The notes beneath the pieces were generated by a model that ran no database searches, was not told the DNA's origin, and saw only the letters and a program-made list of their open reading frames with translations. The translations under genes were made by a program, and so were the position numbers. Below, in pieces: positions 34,979 to 49,400 of a stretch of DNA of 64,000 nucleotides (its first letter is position 1; every line of letters begins with the position of its first letter). This stretch comes from Blastomussa wellsi (lineage: Eukaryota > Cnidaria > Anthozoa > Scleractinia > Plerogyridae), in assembly GCA_947652115.1 (NCBI GenBank), contig OX393562.1, forward strand, positions 16,242,539-16,306,538, given 5' to 3'.

Positions 34979-37197
34979 TTAACCAGAACCTTCGCTTTCT
35001 GGAGGAGGTGCTGATTCAGGTTGTGCTGATTCAGATGGGGCTGATTCAGGTGGTACTGATTCTGAGTCAGGTTTTCGAGCTGGGGCTTCACACACCGAAG
35101 GGCTGTTGTACGTTTTCTGGTTGTTCTTCAGAAATTCAAATGCTTGATGCCACTGTATCACGTTTCCTTTTCCACCGTCACACTTCTTTGCATTGTTTGC
35201 AATGTCTTGCTCATTGAGGACGCGATCCCACACATTGAATTCCGTGATGAGAATGGCCCTGTTGCCGACACTCAATTTCCCCCCTCCTCTTACTTCCCCC
35301 CTCGTTGGGTTCGTCGCTGACAGAATTTCTTTTCCGTCTAAGTAATAACGGACTACGCCATTAAAACCAGACCAGGCTGCGCAAATCTGATGCCAGTTGT
35401 AATCTCTGAACTGGTTTAACTTCATCCTGTAGATTAACAATAATCCGTTACTCCGTGTTCCATGCATTGATATGGGCCGTGCCTTTGCCACTTGACAGAG
35501 TTTGCCATTAATTTTTTGACAATGTTTCATATTCGCTTCCCGCAAAGTATCAACTCTAGCCTTCCGTACTGGCCAGTTTACAAATAAGCCACCAGAAAGT
35601 TGTCAGAAATTAACCGAAAACAATATCCGGAAACTGTTCGGGCCATCTGGCAACATTTCGGGGTTGTTTTGGGGTGCATTTTCGGCTTTCCGAAAATAAT
35701 CCTTCTTAAGCACTTACCCCATACTTTCACCGATATTGCGTTTTTTCTTTTTTTTTATAGTAAACGTATGTTTGAGTCTAATTAGATACTTATTTGTAGG
35801 CAACAACATTTTCTCCGTCTAATAATTATTAAATAGTAGGTGCCTGTATAGCCACTCATAGTGCAAGGTGTCTAATAGTTGTTATACTAATAATAATGAC
35901 AATGACGACAACAACAATAATAATAATAATGTGATGATGATGACAATGACAACAATAATAATAATAACAATAATAATAATAAATTCTGAAAGAGTGCTAT
36001 GGTAGAAATCGCCTAGTGCTCAAATTCGAACTTAATGCTGCCAACAGAATTGACGCAATCAACCCTCTTGCTGTCCCAGTCGTCACTCATAGTTTCAACA
36101 TCATAAACCGGAAAATGGAAGAACTTATGAAGCTAGACAGAAAAACAAGGAAGTTCTTGGCGATGGCAAAAATGCACCACCCAAAAGCTGACGTGGACAG
36201 GCTATATATCCCTAGAAAGGAAGGTGGAAGGGCTCTTGTACAATTAGAAATCACCTACAAAACAACTAAAATTAACCTAAACACATATCTCAACAACAAA
36301 GATGATTACCTCCTCAAAATGGCAAGGGATCATGACTGTGGCAAGAAAACAATGTCCATACACCATCAAGTCGCAAAATATGGGCGAGAACTCAGCTTAC
36401 CAGAAGCTGAAGTGGTAGAGAATGAGCCAGCCACGAGCTATGACCGAAGGGTCAGGCTGAAAGCCAAACACCAAGCTTTAGAACAACTCAAGAGCAAATG
36501 AGAGGAAAAGCCTTTGCATGGTCAGTACCCAAAAAGAGCAAAAGAGAAGGATGTAGACCAAGACAAAACCCACAATTGGCTGAGTACACCTGGCCTCAAA
36601 TCAGAAACTGAAGGTTTCATTATTGCTGCCCAAGATCAATGCATTAAGACCAACTACTACCGTAACAAGATCTTGAAAGATGGCACCGACCCAATGTGCA
36701 GAATCTGTGGGCAATTTCAAGAAACAGCTACTGTGACAGAAAGCAAACAGCGACTATACTTTGGGACATGCCAATCCAAACTGACAAAGAGATAAAAGCA
36801 ACCAAACCAGACATAGTGGTGAAAACAAGAAGTAAAGAACCTGTCTGCTTGTCGAGATGTCTATCCCCACAGAAAGGAACACCTCCTTGAAAACAATGGA
36901 AAAACTCACAAAGTACAAAGATCTTGAGATTGAAATCGAGAAAACGTGGGGAATGAAAACAACAACTGTCCCAGTGATCATTGGAGCTTTCGGGCTTGTC
37001 AGGAAGGGAACATACAGAAAACTACATCGACAAGATCCCAAGGCAATATTAGAATAACAAAGCTACAGAAGACCGTCCTCCTAGGAACTGCTCACATACT
37101 TATCCATCAAGTAATCCAGCAGACTTATGACTGCCCTAGGCTCATGGATTGGACTCGGCACCATAAGTTAAAAGTGGCACGACTTTAGGGACTTTAA

Positions 37198-37277
<80 letters not shown>

Positions 37278-37354
37278 GAGTACATACAAAGACACACTAA
37301 AGCTGCAGTATATCTCCACTGGACAATATGCAAGATAATAATAATAATATTAAT

Positions 37355-37417
<63 letters not shown>

Positions 37418-40400
37418 CGCCCGAGTGCTAAGATGAGGCTATGAAAACACGGGAAAAGTCCTCTATAAAATATTTCTTAAAATTACGCACAAAACTAAAA
37501 CGTCACAACCGTGTTCACACATCTAAACACACCTATCAACCAATGTATGCGCGCGTAGTATCTCAGCTATTTTATAAAGGAAAATATAAGACAGGAAAGC
37601 TGTTAAAAAGGGCGAAAGAAAGTCCTGATCAAACGGTCCATAGTTGATGATCGATGCCATTTTTAACGGTCGATGTCATAATTGTTAACCAAGCTTTTCG
37701 GAATGGACGTTGCTATATAATAAGTCTCGACTCAGGCTCGAACAAATTCACTAAGCGTATAAAGGCCGTCCTTCAGTCGGGTACGTGAAAAAAAAACAAT
37801 AATTTTTTTTTATCGTGTCGATGGAACGACGGTATTCATCAAAAGTGAGGAAACTTGCTTGGCTTGCTGCGAATGCATTTAACTCTAAAGCACTGGCGGA
37901 CGGAGGTTAGTTCAAGATTCCTACCTTTGCACTTCCAGGCCTTGTTCTTTATTTGGTGTCACTTGAAACCCAAACTCAATTTCTCCTTGCATTTGATAGA
38001 GCAGCATCATCACTTGAGCATTTGGCGGAGAATAAGAGAGTGTAATAGGGTATCCGCCACCCCATGAGGAGTCTAACTTTTTCCAAATGCACATTGTAAA
38101 TTGTGATAACGAAGGGAAGTTGTCAAAGTCTACTTGGTCTTCTGCATCGAAAGTTGCTGAAAATTAGAAAAAAATGGAAATTTAATACTTTATGTGTTTT
38201 GCATGCATAACAACTTGCAGCATTTTGTTTGTTTGCATTGCCATTCGTGAGTATTCTTTATCTGTCCTGTTCAAGGAATGAATTATTTCTTACTGGTTTT
38301 CTTCGATACAGGTTGACCTTAATTCTTCTCCCATCATTTACAATTTGACAAAAAATGTCGGGAGATCTAGGTGTTTCTGTCGTTGTTGTTTAAGTTTTTT
38401 CAGTTAAGATTCTAGTTGTGTCTTCTATGATTTTTTTTCTTTCGATTTATGAAATGATCGTCAATTGCCCCCGCGGTACCCGAGAAGACATCCTTAGAGT
38501 CTCCGTGTAAGGTATATTGGAATAGGTATTTCGTTGTTCATGCTGGAGTACACAAAAAAGTCGATTTGCATGATCAAGGTGGGCGCACTCAATGTCCTGT
38601 CTCGAGTTGTGAGCGCACTCAGGCCTCGGGAGGTTTTTGAAGGACGATTGGTTAATTATGACGTCAGATCAAGAAACACCGAATTATGATTGGACGATGA
38701 CAACAACACGTGCGTGTGAGCTGTAAACTGCCAGCTGGCTACTCCAAACAGTTGCAGCCGATAGCGCGTCGCACGATGGTTATCGACAGATTTCAAAATA
38801 GTTCATTTGCACGCAAAAAGTCTGAAGACCGAATGGTATGTTAAAGTTTCCAGTTACTTTGCAGATTTCGGTTTAGAATTGGATTTCCAATAAGTTCGCT
38901 GGATTGAAAGGCTCAGTCCTACTTAAACCGCGATTTTTCAGACACAAAGGACAAGGGACTGGCAGAAGTTAGTCACGACCGAACTAAATTTTCCATATCT
39001 TGGTAAGGCACACTCGAGAGATTACATGTTTTATAATATTCTTGAGCATTGAAACTAACAAGACGTTTTCGTTTTCATCGAGGAGGTGAGAAACTCGTGT
39101 GGTATCTTTAACATATTTAAGTTGTCGAGATGAGGCCCGTGCTAGTTTCCCTGCACTCACAATCGTCTATACTACTTTTTGTAAAACAGTTCTTTGACAC
39201 GAAGGACATCTAGACGACTCCTAGCCTTGCTGATATCAAGTTTTGACAGCGCAGTTATTTTAACCCGCGCAATATAATTAAATTACAGTGATATTTAAGG
39301 GGAAGTCTCACGGAGTTTATCACGATTTTTGGTCAGAATTTCCTAAATTTAAACTTCTAACGCCTCGTCAATACTAAAATCGTTTCTAAATCATTTTATA
39401 ACATCAGAACAAAATGACGAGGAAAAATATGCTAGTACTGATTTCATATGAGATTCGATGGGGAAACTTGAAAATGTCGGCCCGACGTTTTCAAGTTGGC
39501 ATCAATCTCGATCTTGACCATCCTACCGGAAAATCATCTATAAACAGTTTCTATACATTACGACAGTCTTTCAGAGGATTTTTATCATTATCATGCAGCT
39601 TCTATTAACCGAAAAGCGTCCCTTGGATTTTCGATGTGTTACTAAAAATAGCGTGAGACTGCCTCTTTAACTTATTTTCTTACCTTAAAAGAAAGACTGT
39701 CTACTTACGGACACATTTCTTGTCCGTGGTAAGTGTTTTGTGTTCTGGACATTCAGGAATGCATCTGCTGTTCTCTACGTCAAGAGCAACTCTACAAGCG
39801 TTACATCCATCAGATAACGCAGGGCTGTCAGCCGAGGATTTACAACCTGAGGGAGAATACAATTAACTCTCTTATCTTTTATACAATGCGGATCAGGCAC
39901 ATCATACTACATGTATTACTAATATTTTAAAGACCAATGACGCGATATTTTTAGTCGTTTTTGATTTACAAATTATATTACTTTAAAATCAGAGGAAACT
40001 TAAAATTACATGTTACCAGAAGCAGTACCGCGGCTAGCAAGAAACACGGCAAGGAACTAGCCTCAGTCGTCGAGATTTTAACCTAGCATTTCAATAGGAA
40101 GGTGCTTTGGAAAAAAGTAATTGTCAATTGGAAACTGTCCTCGCCTTTTGATTGGACAAATGCTGAATCAATTTGAAAGTGGTGTCAGTTTTGGACTTCA
40201 TAACTGCTCCATACTGTAAATCCGAGGAAGACCAAGTCATTAGAAACGAAAATCAGTAACTTACAAAGCTCATAAAAGTAAACTTAACAGATAGATTCCA
40301 TGTTGCCGTGCGTCTGTTTGTATATCACTGAAGACGTCAAAATGTGGTAAGGAAAAAGAGGTGGTACATGAGTCGATAGCCGGATGTGTCACTGATGTTC

Positions 40401-43400
40401 TTACCACATTTTGACGTCATCAGTGATCTATTACTGAACAGACGCATGGCAACGTGGATTCTATCTGTTTTACATAATAAAGAAACAAAATATAAACGTC
40501 ATCCGTGCATGCGTCCTTTAATAGGTCATAGGTAGGAACCAATCAGAATGCGAGCATAATTGGGCTTACACTCAAATATTCAATTTTTAGTCACGCTACG
40601 GTGGGAGCTGGAAAGCTACAAAGTTACTTTGATGTTAGAGGAAACTGAGGTTTAAAACGATCGAAAGGCGATATCGACATAGATGGCTACATCAAAAAGC
40701 CTAAAACTGCGACCACTTAAAATCAATTCACGTGACGTTATTGGTGACGTAAATGTAGCCCCTTTAACTTTACCAGCCAAGGGATCACAGTCTTTGTGAC
40801 ACTGCTGAACGCAAAGATTTGTCTCCATATCTCTGGTCGTATCTCCTTTACATTCTGCTCTTGTCAAACGACGTGAAACCAGATGAGCATCCATCACCTT
40901 CGCAGGGTTTGCGTCGTTGCCGAACGCATAGAAGCGTGCATTAATGTGATCCTGAAAGTCAATCATGTTCAGATAGATATCTCCGCTGTCTGAGGTACCC
41001 AGACTCTTTCCGTATTCAATCAGTGTGCTCAACTCTGATTCTGTGATGCACACGAAGTATGATTGGTATAAAGTAGCATCGCCAAGGGCCCGGGAGTTAG
41101 AATTCGTTGTAGATGTCTTTAAAGTAGTACCCTATGAAACAAATTGCACAGCAAATGAATAGAGGGGGTAAGTTTCTAAAGAAACAGCTGTGGTGCTGCG
41201 TCGGTGGGAAGTATAACAATATAATTTCGTTTTATCAACTGGGTTGATAATGTGAATTGGCCACCGTAAAGAGATTCGATAGCCGACGTTTCGAGCGTTA
41301 GCCCTTCGTCGGAGCGAATCAAGGAATTGTGGGTCGTGTGTGGTTTATATACAGAAAGATGGAGCTTCGCTATTGGTTGAGAACAACGGAATAAATTAGT
41401 TGAATGAAAAGCGTTCGTTGATACCGTGAGGATTAAGAGTGCCGATTTTAAACTGAATAAATTTTTGTTCTAGAGTTTTGCGGCTTTCCGAGGTACAGGT
41501 GAAATGATCAGTGATCTTGATAGATCGCTTGGGTCCCGATATTTTGTCACGTTGTGAGTGAAAGGGCATGTTTTGCATCGTGCGCGAGCGCATTTAAAAG
41601 TTCCGGGTTGATCACTTGTTTGGAATGCACTTCTGACTAAAAAGTTACCTATGTTTTTGTCGCGTTTGAATGAAATTAATGGAGGTTGCGAAAAGATTCT
41701 ACCAGTATCGGGATCATTTTGAATTAATTTAAAGTTTTTGAGAATGATGGATTTTACTGCGTGGTTGTGAGGGTGAAATGTGCCGAGGGTGAATGGAATT
41801 CTATCGTTATTTTCTTTCTGTGACGTTTGTAGTGCTGACTGTCGATCAATTTGTTGGGCGCGATGATGGCCCGCTTGAACAACAGAAGCAGGATAGCCGC
41901 GTTTGTCGAATAAATTGCACATTTCCTCTGAAAAATCAGAGTCGTCACTACAAAGACGGCGAAGTCTAAGAAACTGAGAATAAGGAATGGAATTCTTGAC
42001 ATGTGATGGATGTGAAGATGAATACAACAAATAACTATGAGAATCTGTGGGTTTGTAGTGCACACTGGTGCATAAACCGTTGATATCCAGGAATGCTAAG
42101 GAAGTATGGGAAATTTCCCAGGTATATTTAAGAGCAGGATGAAACGAATTGACTGCGGTTATAAATTGATTGAGATCCTCTCTGGTAGAGGAGGTAGCGC
42201 CGATACGTGAAAAACCAAGCTCGGAAACACTACTCCGCGTGGCTGAGTTAGTGTTAACACTCAACTGTTTTTCATTCGCGGACAATTACAAACAAATCAA
42301 TGGCGTGACCATGGGTACCAAAATGGGACCCAGCTACGCCAATCTTTTCGTAGGCTACATTGAACACCAATTTTTCAATCAATACAACGGCCCAAAACCT
42401 GAACTCTATCGTTGCTACATTGAAGACTGTATCGGCGCTTCCTCCTCTACCAGAGAGGATCCCAGTCAATTTATAACCACAGTCAATTCGTTTCATCCTG
42501 CTCTTAAATATACCTGGGAAATTTCCGATACTTCCTTAGCATTCCTGGATATCAAAGTTTCTATCGAAGGCAACGGTTTATGCACCAGTGTGCACTACAA
42601 ACCCACAGACTTCGCCGTCTTTGTAGTGACGACAATGTGCAATTTCTTCGACAAACGCGGCTATCCTGCTTCTGTTGTTCAACAAATTGAGCGACAGTCA
42701 GCACTACAAACCCCTTGATTCGCTCCGACGAAGGGCTAACGCTAGAAACGTCAGCTCTCGAATCTCTTTACGGTGGCCAATTCACATTATCAACCCAGTA
42801 GACAAAACGAATTAAATTGCACAGCAGTTGAATGTTTGCGGGATAGCACCTCTCATGGTGAAGGATTTAAATTCGAAATGCGCGAAGAGTTTGAGAGTAA
42901 CCATTTTTAACTGTATTACAGTTTTCGACTGTCAGACGTCCACTCAAGTGTAATTGGCTGACAATATCACCCCAACCAATTTTCAGCTCAAGCTGAAGTT
43001 TCGCTGTTACTATCTCACCCAGTCATGTACTGATTTTATCTGGTTATTCTAGACCAAAGGCCAGCAATTATGTAAATAATCACCTTATAAATTGCAGTCC
43101 TCTCAGGAGATATTTCAACGTAATACCGAGTATCCGTGTCCTTAGGTAAAGCTGCAAACACAACATAAATTGTTCCCGCCGTTGATGCGGTGAAATGCAA
43201 GCACTTCCCATTGGTGTCTGTTGGATCAAATCGAAGAGCATTTGACCATTTCACTTGGCAAGGTTGTACTGTTGTTGGCTCGGGGTCTGTTGTTGTTCTC
43301 TTGTCGGATTCTTTAGACGGTATATCCACTCGAGCTAACTCAGTTCCCATCAATTCTTCCGAAAGTGTTGGAAAAAACCTCTTCGACGCCTTGAAGTCGC

Positions 43401-46400
43401 TTTCGGAATTCGAAAGAACAAGACTTCCATCGGCCTCCCGAAAAGTGAGCACGAGACCAAGAATTGATAGTTTGTTTTGGGAAGTATGGCCGCTATTTCC
43501 GTTATCGAACCCACTGTACAAGTGGAATGAACCATCGCGGTTGCTTGTATACCATTTTCTCTTATAGTATCGAACAAGCCTATTCATGTCGCGTCCGATG
43601 TTTAACCCTTCACGGTAGGCGTTTGGCAGATCGTCTAACATGTCGAATGAAACCTTAAATGCTTTGCTGTGCTTAGTAATTGTTGTCCACGATGGAATAT
43701 CTTTATTGCGCCAGAATTGGGTATGTGGTTCGTCTTTGAATGGTTGATCTTTTCCTCGCGTGCATTCATTCAACTCGATATCCGAGATGGACATCGCACC
43801 CTGAAGAAAAAAATATCACAGTAAATAGCGGCCATCGATATCCAAGGAATAACAGCTTGATTCAAATAGATTAAAGGTGTGTGAAGGACTAGGCAATCAT
43901 GCATAAAGTGCTGGCCAGAGGAATTCAGGATTAGTCACCAAGTTATGCATATGTGGGTACTGAAAGTATTGGTAGCATGCATGCTCTGACACGGGGGCAT
44001 TTTTTAGCTAAAAAGTTATTTAGCGTTTGGATAGCAAAAATGTTGAAGTTTGCAAAAACTTATTCCCAACTGAGAACGAAATGGTTTTGTGAAAAATACG
44101 AATCTCAACTTAGGAAATACTTTGGAAGCTACTATCTATTTCGTCAGTCCAGAAGAAGACTATTAGTCAAGTTATGCCTTAATTTGAAAGCATAAGTGTA
44201 CTAGATCTGAAAGATCGTATTCGTTCTCAATCTCGTACCCTTACTCCGATCTGAAGGCCTCTAGTATATACAATTTGACCGAAATTCGACCTGCAAATAA
44301 AATTGTTTTAAAATACCTCTTCCATGTAGATCTCACTGGCCCTCTGTAAGCTCGTCCTCCGCAATTGTATGGCATCTTCCAGTGCTTGGCGACTGTCATA
44401 TTCACAGTATTTTCTAGTCATATTACCGCCAGTGCCTGTAACTTCATAATACTTCATGGTTTTTCCTTCTTTTTCCTCAGTCTGCAAGTGAGCGGCATTT
44501 CCTTCACAACCCCAGTTCACTGTCTCTTCTTGGAACAGATCGCTTGCGCGGAAATTTAGAAGGTCTGTTATGGAGCCCATTTGGAAACGAAAGGCCTTTG
44601 GATAAGTAGGAATTGTCCTTAGCCATTCTTTAAATTCTGTCTTAAATGTTGGCGAGTACACGTCTGATAGGATAGATGCAATGTCTTGACTGCCTCCATG
44701 AGCTACCACAGAAGTTGACGTGGACTTGGACTGCTTCCTGCTACTCTCGCCTTCCTCTGCAGAAGCCTTAGCTCCGACACTTGCAAACAAAGTTTTAAAT
44801 TCCATTTCCATTTGCACTTCAAATTCCTGTTTACTTTGAGCTTCTTGAGCGTCCATTGTCTTACGTATCTCCAGTTGACCTCCAAATTTTGCGGATTTGA
44901 TGAAATGAGTTCCCCAGCGCTGAATAAAGTTCTCTACAAAAAGGTGTTGTGGTGTTAATGATTTAGCTTTCTGGCTTGGAGAAGGCTGTAGTATTATTAT
45001 CTGACTTACATAAGTTAAGCCATTTAACTAACAATTAATTCATGAGCGCGCGCTGGCTATAACTATCTCTTATGGCATACTGTAGAGACAATATTACTAA
45101 ATGCTGATTGGCTGATTTAATTTTTGTAATTGCTCGGGGCAAAATTCCTTAATCCTGATTGGACGAGCGGAAAAATTTCTCGTTTCTAATTAGCTGAGTT
45201 TCTAGGAGGCAGAATTTTGAGCAGAATTTTCAAAAACAGCGATCCCTTCTACTTCGCTGGGTGATAGCTCGACGCGGAATTCATAACAGCTTAATCTCCG
45301 AAATCAGAAAATAATTTTAGGTGAATTGATAACTTGCATCAGCTAGTCTGCGACGAAATTCATTGATGGCCATGGCGGCCAACTGGTTACTTCGTCAGTT
45401 TCATTTTTGTCAAATATGGCTTCATCACATGCAGGGAAATTTTGCCCTCTATCTCATAAACAGGTAATCACATGTTTCCTTGTGTGCGACTCGGATAATT
45501 TCTGCAACTGCCAATATTTCTCTTACATCATTTCCATCAAAGTTTGTTCAAATTTAATTTGTCAAATGTAAGAAAAATGAAAGCTGTATGGCGCCGAAAC
45601 CCTGACCCAAAACTGGACATCTATCTAGAATGGTCGCAGCCATGCACATCCATGTTCCGTCATCCATGTCATTTCAAACGGGAACTTTCTAGCCAGCAAA
45701 CCTAGTAGTTAGTTTTAGATTAATATGATTTATTAGTACATTACACATTTCACATTATGCCTCGTACATTTTAATGCTTGATGTACAAAACAATGTTTGC
45801 TGTAAGAAGAAATTAGAGGTTGATACTTAACGGTATTTCAAAGGTCCTCCTGCTGAAAAGTAGGACGTCGGCAGACTCATAAACTCTCTCAGGAATGACA
45901 TACTTAGATCCTGCGGCTTGACTTCATCCATGAAGATTTCATATCTGGAAAGATCAGAAATTCGCGAATACTACCAGTTAGTACCGTCCGCGTCAAGGAA
46001 AGATATGCCATTTGCCGAACAACCATAATTGCCAAAACTCTATTGACATCTCCCTCCCTTCCCTCTCTTTTAAGCTGCCCCCGTTTGGAAGTTCAATCAA
46101 TGGATCGAAGTTCACCCTACACCACACCCTAGGGACTGGCCACGGCGGGGACACAGACTTTACCGATCAACGTCGACATCCATCACTGCCATATACTTTT
46201 GACGCGCAGAGGCTGTAGACTCTCCCCAGGCCTCTTTCACTCCAGCAGAGAAACCAAAGTATGAGCCTGAGACGCCTGCCTCTTGTTGCAGATGTTTCTG
46301 ATATTCCTCGCGACTCTCAAAAGTCACCAAGGAAGCAGAAGTGTCATAAATACCGTGCACGTTCATGGTGTCAGGAACATCCAAGCCATCGTACCTGAAG

Positions 46401-49400
46401 AAAGCAAAACATGACCATTCGTTAACATGGCAATTAAAAAAATTGTTATCCAAAACGTGTGTGTACGGCTTACTCAGAAGCCTGACATTCGACCGAAAAA
46501 TATCACACCATGAGAAGCAATACAGGGATCCTTTTTTTATCTCTGCGAATACAACATGTTATCTTCACGTGTGAAGAGATCATGTTTTTGCGCGAAAGCT
46601 CATGCACCTGGTATTTCACGGCTGTTTATACAATAAAGTACTAAGATACTTTCAAATGAAAGAGGATTTAAAATATAAAAATAAACATCTAAATTTCTTT
46701 CACTGGAACATCAATTGTACAAAAGATCAGCTATGTAAAAAGTGAACTAAAGTTTAGCTGTGCGGAGAATGAGGAGCCTGGACCGTACGTTGCCTTGTTA
46801 GCGCAGTTCCTCTGTACAATGCTGATTTTTCTAGATTCAGGACTGTACTTCCCTCGAGCATCAAATCCAACTCCCATAAAGGCTGCTCCATCGATCATAT
46901 CCTGGCCAGAAAACAGAACCCATTTTAATACTTTGACGAAGTCCCAGGTAGCAATCAGCCAAGCTAGGACTCAATATAGTCCTTCCTAAGAAGCTCGCTT
47001 ATCGTCTATTTTAGTTTGTGAGATTCGTCAGATCGACTTTATTGCTGGTCTAGGCCAATAGCTAAGTTGTAGTTTCAACGGATTGTCCAACTGAAAACCT
47101 AGGCGGAGTCAAGAGAGTGTTTTAGCTAAGGGTATTAGCCGCAATACACCTGGACTTCGTTAAAAGTTTAGATAGCCACTAGCTGGCGCACTATAAATTT
47201 TGAAGGCCGTTAAAATTTTGGTTTTCACCTGGCAGACGCTGGATTTCCGCTTCGCTGGATAACAAGGATCTGTTTCCTTATAACCGGTTCCCCAGCAACC
47301 GTTCATTAATGCTGTACCAAGACCTGCGGGGAAGACGTATGGAACTTCCCCAACTTCTTTTGGGGATCCTTCGCCCCCGCCAATGCTTGCATCGATGTGG
47401 TATCCAGGGGGCACAAACATGTCTTCATTTTCCCAACCTTTGTCCGGTGTAATGTCTAGCTTAATCTATTAAATACAAACGATCGGAATACGAAATTATG
47501 AAGATAAATGCGATGTCAGTCATAGTCCATTGCCACTGTGTCAATGGTAAAACTGTCGGAAAGAAGCGCAGATTTATGCCTTACCTCTTTCTTCAGAAAA
47601 TCCGCCGCCTTCTGTTGGGCGTCATCTATGATCTGCAGTTGTTTGTCCACCAACTTTCCTGCCACCTCGATTCCTTTATCAACCACCGCTTCTTGTACCT
47701 TGGGGTTAGCCAGCACCGCAGCAACGCCACGTTTGGAGGCACTCGCATGTCTTACCACTGAAACGTCTTCTCTTTTAGAAGCCTTGAAACTTTTTTGTTT
47801 AGATTCTAAAGAACGGAAAGCATTATACAGTCATAATGTGTATCGTTGCCGTGTTTTGTCCGAATGGGACAGTTTTAAGTGAAACTACCTTTCAGTATTG
47901 TCATCATTTTACCCGCTTTTTTAATTGAAATCGTGGTGCAATTTTCTAGAGCTTCTAAGGTTCACTAAGGCCCCATTTATATAGTAGCGCTTAATTGCAG
48001 GAATGGCTCCGGGCTCGGAATGCACTGGGAACGAGTTTGGTTAGCTAAATTAGACTACAAATTCACCCTGGTTAGCCTATTATAACACTGCGGTTAGCCT
48101 ACTAAGCAATCCGGTTAGCCTACTGAGCACTGCGGTTAGCCTATTAAGCAATCCGGTTAGCCTACTTTTGCATTCCGGTTAGCCTACTAAGCACTGCGGT
48201 TATTCGGTTAGCTCTCAAGAATGGTAAGGGTAACACGATAAAATCTTAAAATTTTCGGTGTTCGGCAGCCGGGCCTCGGTAGTGTAGTGGTCAGTAGGAA
48301 TAACTCGTGTTCTGGGTTACCCGGGATCGATTCCACCTCTGTGCTTTTATAATTGACTTTGTTTTTTTCTCTTTATTAGACGAAAAAATCAAAGTGTCCC
48401 GGAGCCATTCCTGCATTTAACGCCATGTCATTAATATGGTCTCTAGTACCAGAGACAACCCTCCCCCGAGTTACCCTGGGCGAGCTAAATTTTCACTAAA
48501 TGTTAAAAAATTTCGCCAACCATTTATATGATCGGGCGGGGGAGATGTCTCGTCTCGGCAGGTAGGGTCACCCTGGCAGGCGGGACAACTGATAAACACT
48601 TTGGTTCGCCTACCCGGGACCAATCCTAATGTGCCGAGTGCCATGTACTGTCCGTATTTCGGGTTTTTAAGCAAAAAATTGCATTAAAGAAATAGAATTT
48701 AACCCAGCAAGGCCTCCAGTGATGGAATAAACGAAAGAAATTCAAAGGAAAAAGGATAACTGGTGATTTGAATATTAAAATACTTAATGGATAATCAAAC
48801 AGTGTCAACTTTAACTCAGCGGACAGGGACATTTCTTTGTCATATAAACGCTCGGTAAAGTTGTCTCGAGGGAGGAGGCTATCCCGGGTACCCAAGAGCA
48901 TATAACAGAGGCCTAAGAACCTTCCAACAACACCATTACCAAATGGGCCATTTCCGAGATGCTGTTTTCCTCTGACTTGGTGCTGAACCTTTCATATGTA
49001 AATGAGTTTTACTTGCACGTCTTTTGTCTTGAAAATCAAACTCATTGTTGACTTTCAAATTTTTGCAAGTAGGGAATGTAAACCCGAATAATTCTGTGTT
49101 TCAAAGGCATTCAATCTGTGAACACAGTATATTTCGAAGTGGAATCAATTCACAGTAATGGAGATCAGAGACTGGCACAAGCTTGTAGGTGAAATGTTTA
49201 AAACGTACCAGGAAACTGAACCGTTGAATTATGTTGGATCATAGGTGGTGACCTCACAGGTTCCCGCAGTGCGAGATACGCCTGCTTTTCAACGCGCGGA
49301 TGAGCAGGCACTATGAAAAACGAAACACAAAATAAATATTTCAAATAGCCAAATTATTAGCCCTTCTTTTGCAAACCTAAACTCCAGGCTTTTTACATCT

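Larger units (their letters stand above)
47987..48424. mobile_element. Inverted-repeat element carrying a GGTTAGCC minisatellite
   Basis: Ends share TGCAGGAATGGCTCCGGG as an inverted repeat (left near 47996-48013, right near 48398-48415) plus looser outer matches. It lies in intron 2 of MACPF-pentraxin gene 1. Inside are six 21-22-bp tandem units (48070-48200) and a tRNA-like stretch near 48275-48345. Confidence 0.6.

Noticed and set aside
37142..37333. Tyr/His-rich frame on the minus strand
   Set aside because: Translation of the TAA/GAT repeat tract.
48275..48345. Functional tRNA gene
   Set aside because: A- and B-box-like motifs exist but the stems do not pair into a cloverleaf; kept only as a tRNA-like repeat.
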